From positions 1 through 34,479 of the forward strand of contig CACXEJ010000007.1 in the NCBI GenBank assembly GCA_902766595.1: a stretch of DNA of 34,479 bases. Direction: 5' to 3'. The position numbers were made by a program, and so were the translations under genes. Below are positions 31,256 to 34,479 of the stretch, one piece after another (the stretch's first letter is position 1; every line of letters begins with the position of its first letter). The notes under the pieces are model-generated. The model was not told the origin of the DNA. It did no database searches and saw only the letters and a program-made list of their open reading frames with translations. Source of the DNA: Ruminococcus flavefaciens (GTDB lineage: Bacteria; Bacillota; Clostridia; Oscillospirales; Ruminococcaceae).

Positions 31256-32218
31256 ATGGCTAAGAAACGCCTCAGACCGGGCAGAGTCGTACTCGCTATG
31301 GGTATGATAGTCGGAATGGGCTTTGTTCTTGACAGTGCCAGACGTGACCTGTTCAAGCCAAATTCCAATCTGGTCGTAAGCGGTAATTTTAAATCCGGCT
31401 CGGCTCAGTATGTCGAAGGAGCAACTGCAAGCCGCCAGGAGCTCGGAAACGAGATCCAGACTGCAACTGCTTTCACAGGAGTGCAGAATCTTGGATATTC
31501 AGAACTGAGCATTCCGTCATCACGCCTTTCAGCAGGTGCGCTCACAATAGTAGACGAGCATCACCCTGCCGGTGAGGTAAGAATGTCTGGTATGGTCAGC
31601 CTTAATGATGTGAAGAATGATTTTTATACTCTAATGTCCACAGAGATAATGCTTGATCAGGACGCTGCAGAAGCCTGGAACAAGCTCATGGAGGACTATA
31701 ATAAGACAACCGGACTTTCAGACTTCATTATTTACGGAACAAATAATACATATACAGGAGACGGTTCCTTATGTCCGCAGACTTTCCTTGAGTCATCAAT
31801 GGGAAACTGCGTTGATGTTGCGCTCAACGGCTATGGCTCAGTAATAAGCTATGACGGAGCGGACACCGAGGGATGGGTATTGCAGAACTGTGCAAAATAT
31901 GGATTTATAGTCAGATATCCTCAGGGTAAAGAGGCTAAGACCTCCCATGAATACTGCCCGTGGCATCTGCGCTATGTTGGTAATGTCCACGCTGCTGTAA
32001 TGGCAGAAAAAGGGCTGTGTCTGGAGGAATACCTTGACTTTTTAAAGAGCTATTCATTTGAAAATGCCTTTACCTACAACTTAAACGGGGTTAATTATGA
32101 GATTTACAGCGTAGCTTCGCAGGGCGATTCTACGCCGGTGAGAGTACCGGTTTCCGGTGATTATACTATTTCCGGGAATAATTCGGACAGGTACATAATA
32201 ACTGCTGTTAAAAAATAA
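31256..32218 (+). CDS. M15B (VanY-like) peptidase homologue lacking key active-site residues
   Basis: A 320-residue protein with a basic N-terminus and one probable membrane segment (about 10-26). The region about 115-262 aligns with M15B D,D-carboxypeptidases: AKYGFIVRYPQGKEAK, PWHLRYVG and LEEYL are unmistakable. In active enzymes the zinc His and Asp sit in SEHxTGxAVD and the catalytic Glu in EPWH. Here the segment is ESSMGNCVDV, so the His is Ser180 while Asp187 remains, and EPWH has become CPWH (Cys234, His237). Two essential residues are therefore lost, and it is probably a pseudoenzyme, or uses Cys in another way. The last 40 residues form a separate small domain. The ribosome site is GGAGG. 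Confidence 0.82.
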   Translation: MAKKRLRPGRVVLAMGMIVGMGFVLDSARRDLFKPNSNLVVSGNFKSGSAQYVEGATASRQELGNEIQTATAFTGVQNLGYSELSIPSSRLSAGALTIVDEHHPAGEVRMSGMVSLNDVKNDFYTLMSTEIMLDQDAAEAWNKLMEDYNKTTGLSDFIIYGTNNTYTGDGSLCPQTFLESSMGNCVDVALNGYGSVISYDGADTEGWVLQNCAKYGFIVRYPQGKEAKTSHEYCPWHLRYVGNVHAAVMAEKGLCLEEYLDFLKSYSFENAFTYNLNGVNYEIYSVASQGDSTPVRVPVSGDYTISGNNSDRYIITAVKK

Positions 32219-32247
32219 TGATTTAATGGCTTAACTTACGAATATTC

Positions 32248-32276
32248 AGGAGCAGCATGCGCAGCTGCTCCTTTTT
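32248..32276 (+). terminator. Intrinsic terminator after the M15B-like gene
   Basis: A 9-bp stem AGGAGCAGC (32248-32256) with its complement (32264-32272), 7-base loop, then TTTTT. Confidence 0.92.
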
Positions 32277-32329
32277 GTATTGTGTATAGATCTGCATTTT
32301 ACGGCATATATTGTCGTGAGGTGATAGCT

Positions 32330-33472
32330 TTGAAGCGTGGGTTTCTAACTTTTCTTTTGTGCGCAGTTGCTGCGGCTGCCTTTTTTTCGGCATTATCGGC
32401 AGGCAAAAAGAATGAGGAGGTCATAGTTGATTATTCTTACGTTCTTGTAGAGTCCGAAACTGGTGCTGTTCTTGCTGAAAACAACGGCAGACAGCCGCGT
32501 TCCGCCGGTTATCTCAACAAACTGATGACGCTGCTGCTCATAGCTGAGGACATAGAGACAGGGAAATTCCGCCTTACTGACGAGCTAACGGCTTCTGAGA
32601 GCGTCCTCGGCACAAAAGGCTCGGTAGTTTGGCTCCAGCATGGCGATAAAATGACAGTCGAGGAATTGCTCAAGAGTGTTATCATCGGCAATGCAAACGA
32701 TGCTGTGACTGTTCTTGCAGAAGCCTCGGAGCAGACTCTCGACAAGTTCGTTATGCGTATGAACACTCGTGCTTTCGACCTTGGTTTGCGTTGCACTTCC
32801 TTTTATTCACCTTATGGGTACGATAATGAACAGGAGATAACTACTGCTGCAGATATGGCTGTAATATGCTCCGAGCTGTCAAAATACGAGCAGCTTACGC
32901 CATATTTCAAGACGTGGCGCGACTTTGTAAAGGACGGCACGGTCGAGCTTGTCAGTGAAAACCAGCTTACGCGGACGTATCCCCAGCATATAGGCTTCAA
33001 GGCTTCACACAGCGAGCTTTCCGGATATTGTGCTGCTGAGTGCGGCAAGTCTGAAAACGGAACGAAGTACATTTCGGTAGTATTGGGGGCTCCGGACGCC
33101 GAAACAGCTCAGAACAAGGCGAAGGAGCTGTGCAGAAAGGGCTTCAGCGAGTATAAGGTCACTGCAACGATGTTCCCGGACGAGATGCTGCTGCCCATAA
33201 AGGTCAGAAACGGCAGGGATATAGCTGTACCGATCAGGCTTAGGTCGCAGAGCTCGGTCGTAGTACCGCGCGGGGCAGGTGACCTCCGCACTGTTACAGT
33301 TCTGCCAAAATTTGTAACGGCTCCGGTGAAGAATGGGCAGGTAATAGGGACTGCTGCTTTCTTCAACGGAAAGACTCTTGTGTATGAGTCCGACATTATT
33401 ACCGACGGCTCGGTCAGTCCGCTTGATTATTCGTATATTTTCAGGGAAATGCTGTTGAATATAGTGGAGTAA
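32330..33472 (+). CDS. S11 carboxypeptidase-like protein with all three motifs degenerate
   Basis: A 380-residue exported protein with the full fold of an S11 D-Ala-D-Ala carboxypeptidase (catalytic-like domain about 33-270, C-terminal beta domain about 275-355). The SxxK nucleophile motif reads YLNK (Tyr61, Lys64) followed by the expected LMT. The SxN motif reads NAN (121-123) before the conserved DA. The KTG motif reads KAS (224-226) followed by HSELSGYC where active enzymes have YTDEAGYC. It should not acylate. I chose the TTG start because GAGGTGAT (32318-32325) precedes it and a signal peptide (about 1-24) then starts at residue 1; a GTG at 32282 would add 16 poorly placed residues. A terminator separates it from the previous gene. 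Confidence 0.85.
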   Translation: MKRGFLTFLLCAVAAAAFFSALSAGKKNEEVIVDYSYVLVESETGAVLAENNGRQPRSAGYLNKLMTLLLIAEDIETGKFRLTDELTASESVLGTKGSVVWLQHGDKMTVEELLKSVIIGNANDAVTVLAEASEQTLDKFVMRMNTRAFDLGLRCTSFYSPYGYDNEQEITTAADMAVICSELSKYEQLTPYFKTWRDFVKDGTVELVSENQLTRTYPQHIGFKASHSELSGYCAAECGKSENGTKYISVVLGAPDAETAQNKAKELCRKGFSEYKVTATMFPDEMLLPIKVRNGRDIAVPIRLRSQSSVVVPRGAGDLRTVTVLPKFVTAPVKNGQVIGTAAFFNGKTLVYESDIITDGSVSPLDYSYIFREMLLNIVE

Positions 33473-33527
33473 ATCGGCTGATATTTGTAGAGATTACACA
33501 AAAGTGCAAATTATGCCCCAAAGGGAC

Positions 33528-33556
33528 TTGAAAAAATCTTAAAAATATAGTATCAT
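33528..33556 (+). promoter_or_regulatory. SigA promoter of pgi
   Basis: TTGAAA (33528-33533), a 17-base spacer, TATCAT (33551-33556), 57 bases before the ATG. Confidence 0.72.
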
Positions 33557-33613
33557 AAAGATGGTAAATTATATTTGTACGGCAATGCTGTGCATACTGG
33601 AGGTAATTTTTCA

Positions 33614-34479
33614 ATGTCATTAAAACTTAACACAAAATACCTGAAGGACTACATAAATGCAGATGAGCTTGCAGGTATAAAGTCTCAGGTAGAGGCTGCT
33701 GCTGACTCTCTTCACAAGAAGAACGGTCTCGGAAATGACTTCCTCGGCTGGGTAGAGCTTCCTACTAACTATGATAAGGAAGAGTTTGCACGCATCAAGG
33801 CTGCTGCAGAAAAGATAAAGAAGAATTCGGATATACTCATCGTTATAGGTATCGGTGGTTCATATCTCGGCGCAAGAGCTGCTATCGAGTTCCTCAAGTC
33901 GCCTCTTTACAACAACATCAAGAAGGATACTCCTGACATCTACTATGTCGGAAATTCTATAAATCCTGCTTACCTCAACGAGATCATCGCTCTCTGTGAG
34001 GGTAAGGATTTCTCTGTAAACGTTATCTCTAAGTCCGGTACAACTACCGAGCCCGCTCTTGCTTTCCGCATCTTCAAGAAGATGGTAGAGGACAAGTACG
34101 GCAAGGATGGTGCTAAGGAGAGAATTTTTGCCACAACTGACAAGGCAAGAGGAACTCTCAAGAGCCTTTCCGATACAGAGGGCTACGAGACATTCGTTAT
34201 CCCGGACGACGTTGGAGGACGTTTCTCTGTTCTCACAGCTGTTGGTCTGCTTCCTATTGCTGTTGCAGGCTGCGACATCGACGCTCTTATGAAGGGCGCT
34301 GCAAAGGCACAGGCTGATTTCTGCGCTGATTTCGATAACAATGACTGCTATAAGTACGCTGCACTCAGAAATATCCTTTATAGAAAGGGCAAGTCGGTTG
34401 AGATGCTCGTTTCCTACGATCCGAGCTTCGTAATGATGTCTGAGTGGTACAAGCAGCTCTTCGGCGAGAGCGAAGGCAA
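33614..34479 (+). CDS. pgi: Glucose-6-phosphate isomerase, 5' part, cut by window end
   Basis: Phosphoglucose isomerase interconverts glucose-6-phosphate and fructose-6-phosphate in glycolysis. About 288 residues are present before the window edge; the full family length in Firmicutes is about 450. The sugar-phosphate-binding motif [15 protein letters not shown] and the [12 protein letters not shown] block are both intact, and [16 protein letters not shown] follows. The ATG is 10 bases after GGAGG (33599-33603). It has its own promoter and is transcribed away from the carboxypeptidase-like gene. The reading frame is open to the last base. Confidence 0.95.
   Translation, partial: MSLKLNTKYLKDYINADELAGIKSQVEAAADSLHKKNGLGNDFLGWVELPTNYDKEEFARIKAAAEKIKKNSDILIVIGIGGSYLGARAAIEFLKSPLYNNIKKDTPDIYYVGNSINPAYLNEIIALCEGKDFSVNVISKSGTTTEPALAFRIFKKMVEDKYGKDGAKERIFATTDKARGTLKSLSDTEGYETFVIPDDVGGRFSVLTAVGLLPIAVAGCDIDALMKGAAKAQADFCADFDNNDCYKYAALRNILYRKGKSVEMLVSYDPSFVMMSEWYKQLFGESEG

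Overview
The window looks like a chromosomal segment of a Gram-positive anaerobe of the Clostridia, most likely a Ruminococcus-type member of the Oscillospirales. The evidence is the Firmicutes gene order rplS-lepB-rbgA-rnhB and tig-clpP-clpX, strong GGAGG ribosome sites, consensus SigA promoters with 17-base spacers, a secreted esterase carrying a dockerin-like tail (a cellulosome trait), and a split Na+-translocating oxaloacetate decarboxylase. The assignment is inference; no rRNA or species marker is present. I see no insertion sequence, prophage or CRISPR array.

Layout. 1-5939: a dense, overlapping operon of ribosomal protein L19, two tandem type I signal peptidases, the 50S-assembly GTPase RbgA, RNase HII, a YraN-family protein, threonine synthase and a metallophosphoesterase. 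6000-12088: protein quality control, with trigger factor, ClpP, ClpX and a ClpC-like unfoldase with a short middle domain; a tiny Cys-rich membrane protein lies on the opposite strand between clpX and clpC. 12115-14216: a radical SAM protein and a divergently transcribed SGNH/CE3-like esterase with a partial dockerin. 14268-16874: a three-gene unit with its own consensus promoter, encoding a secreted Thr/Ser-rich protein with a non-canonical sorting signal, a sortase, and a membrane protein. 16899-18085: an aquaporin and tRNA-Pro(GGG). 18121-21625: a heterodimeric ABC exporter with one degenerate ATP site.

21624-25785: a minus-strand pair (YunB-type sporulation protein and a conserved Cys-rich protein) is divergent from the most striking gene in the window. 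That gene is a TetM/EF-G-like ribosomal GTPase fused to a C-terminal YacP/Rae1-type NYN endonuclease domain. 25855-29490: the four-gene decarboxylase operon (carboxyltransferase, small membrane subunit, biotin carrier, Na+ pump). 29621-29950: a promoter- and terminator-bounded gene-free transcription unit of about 295 bases with many hairpins, a candidate structured ncRNA. 30019-33472: three D-Ala-D-Ala peptidase-fold proteins. One S11 enzyme has most of its motifs, one M15B-like protein has lost zinc and catalytic residues, and one S11-like protein has all three active-site motifs replaced. 33528-34479: the start of glucose-6-phosphate isomerase, cut by the window edge.

Most promising for undescribed biology: the GTPase-Rae1 fusion, the cluster of wall-peptidase pseudoenzymes, the orphan ncRNA, and the sortase with its atypical substrate. 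All functional statements rest on motif recognition by eye; no database search was run.
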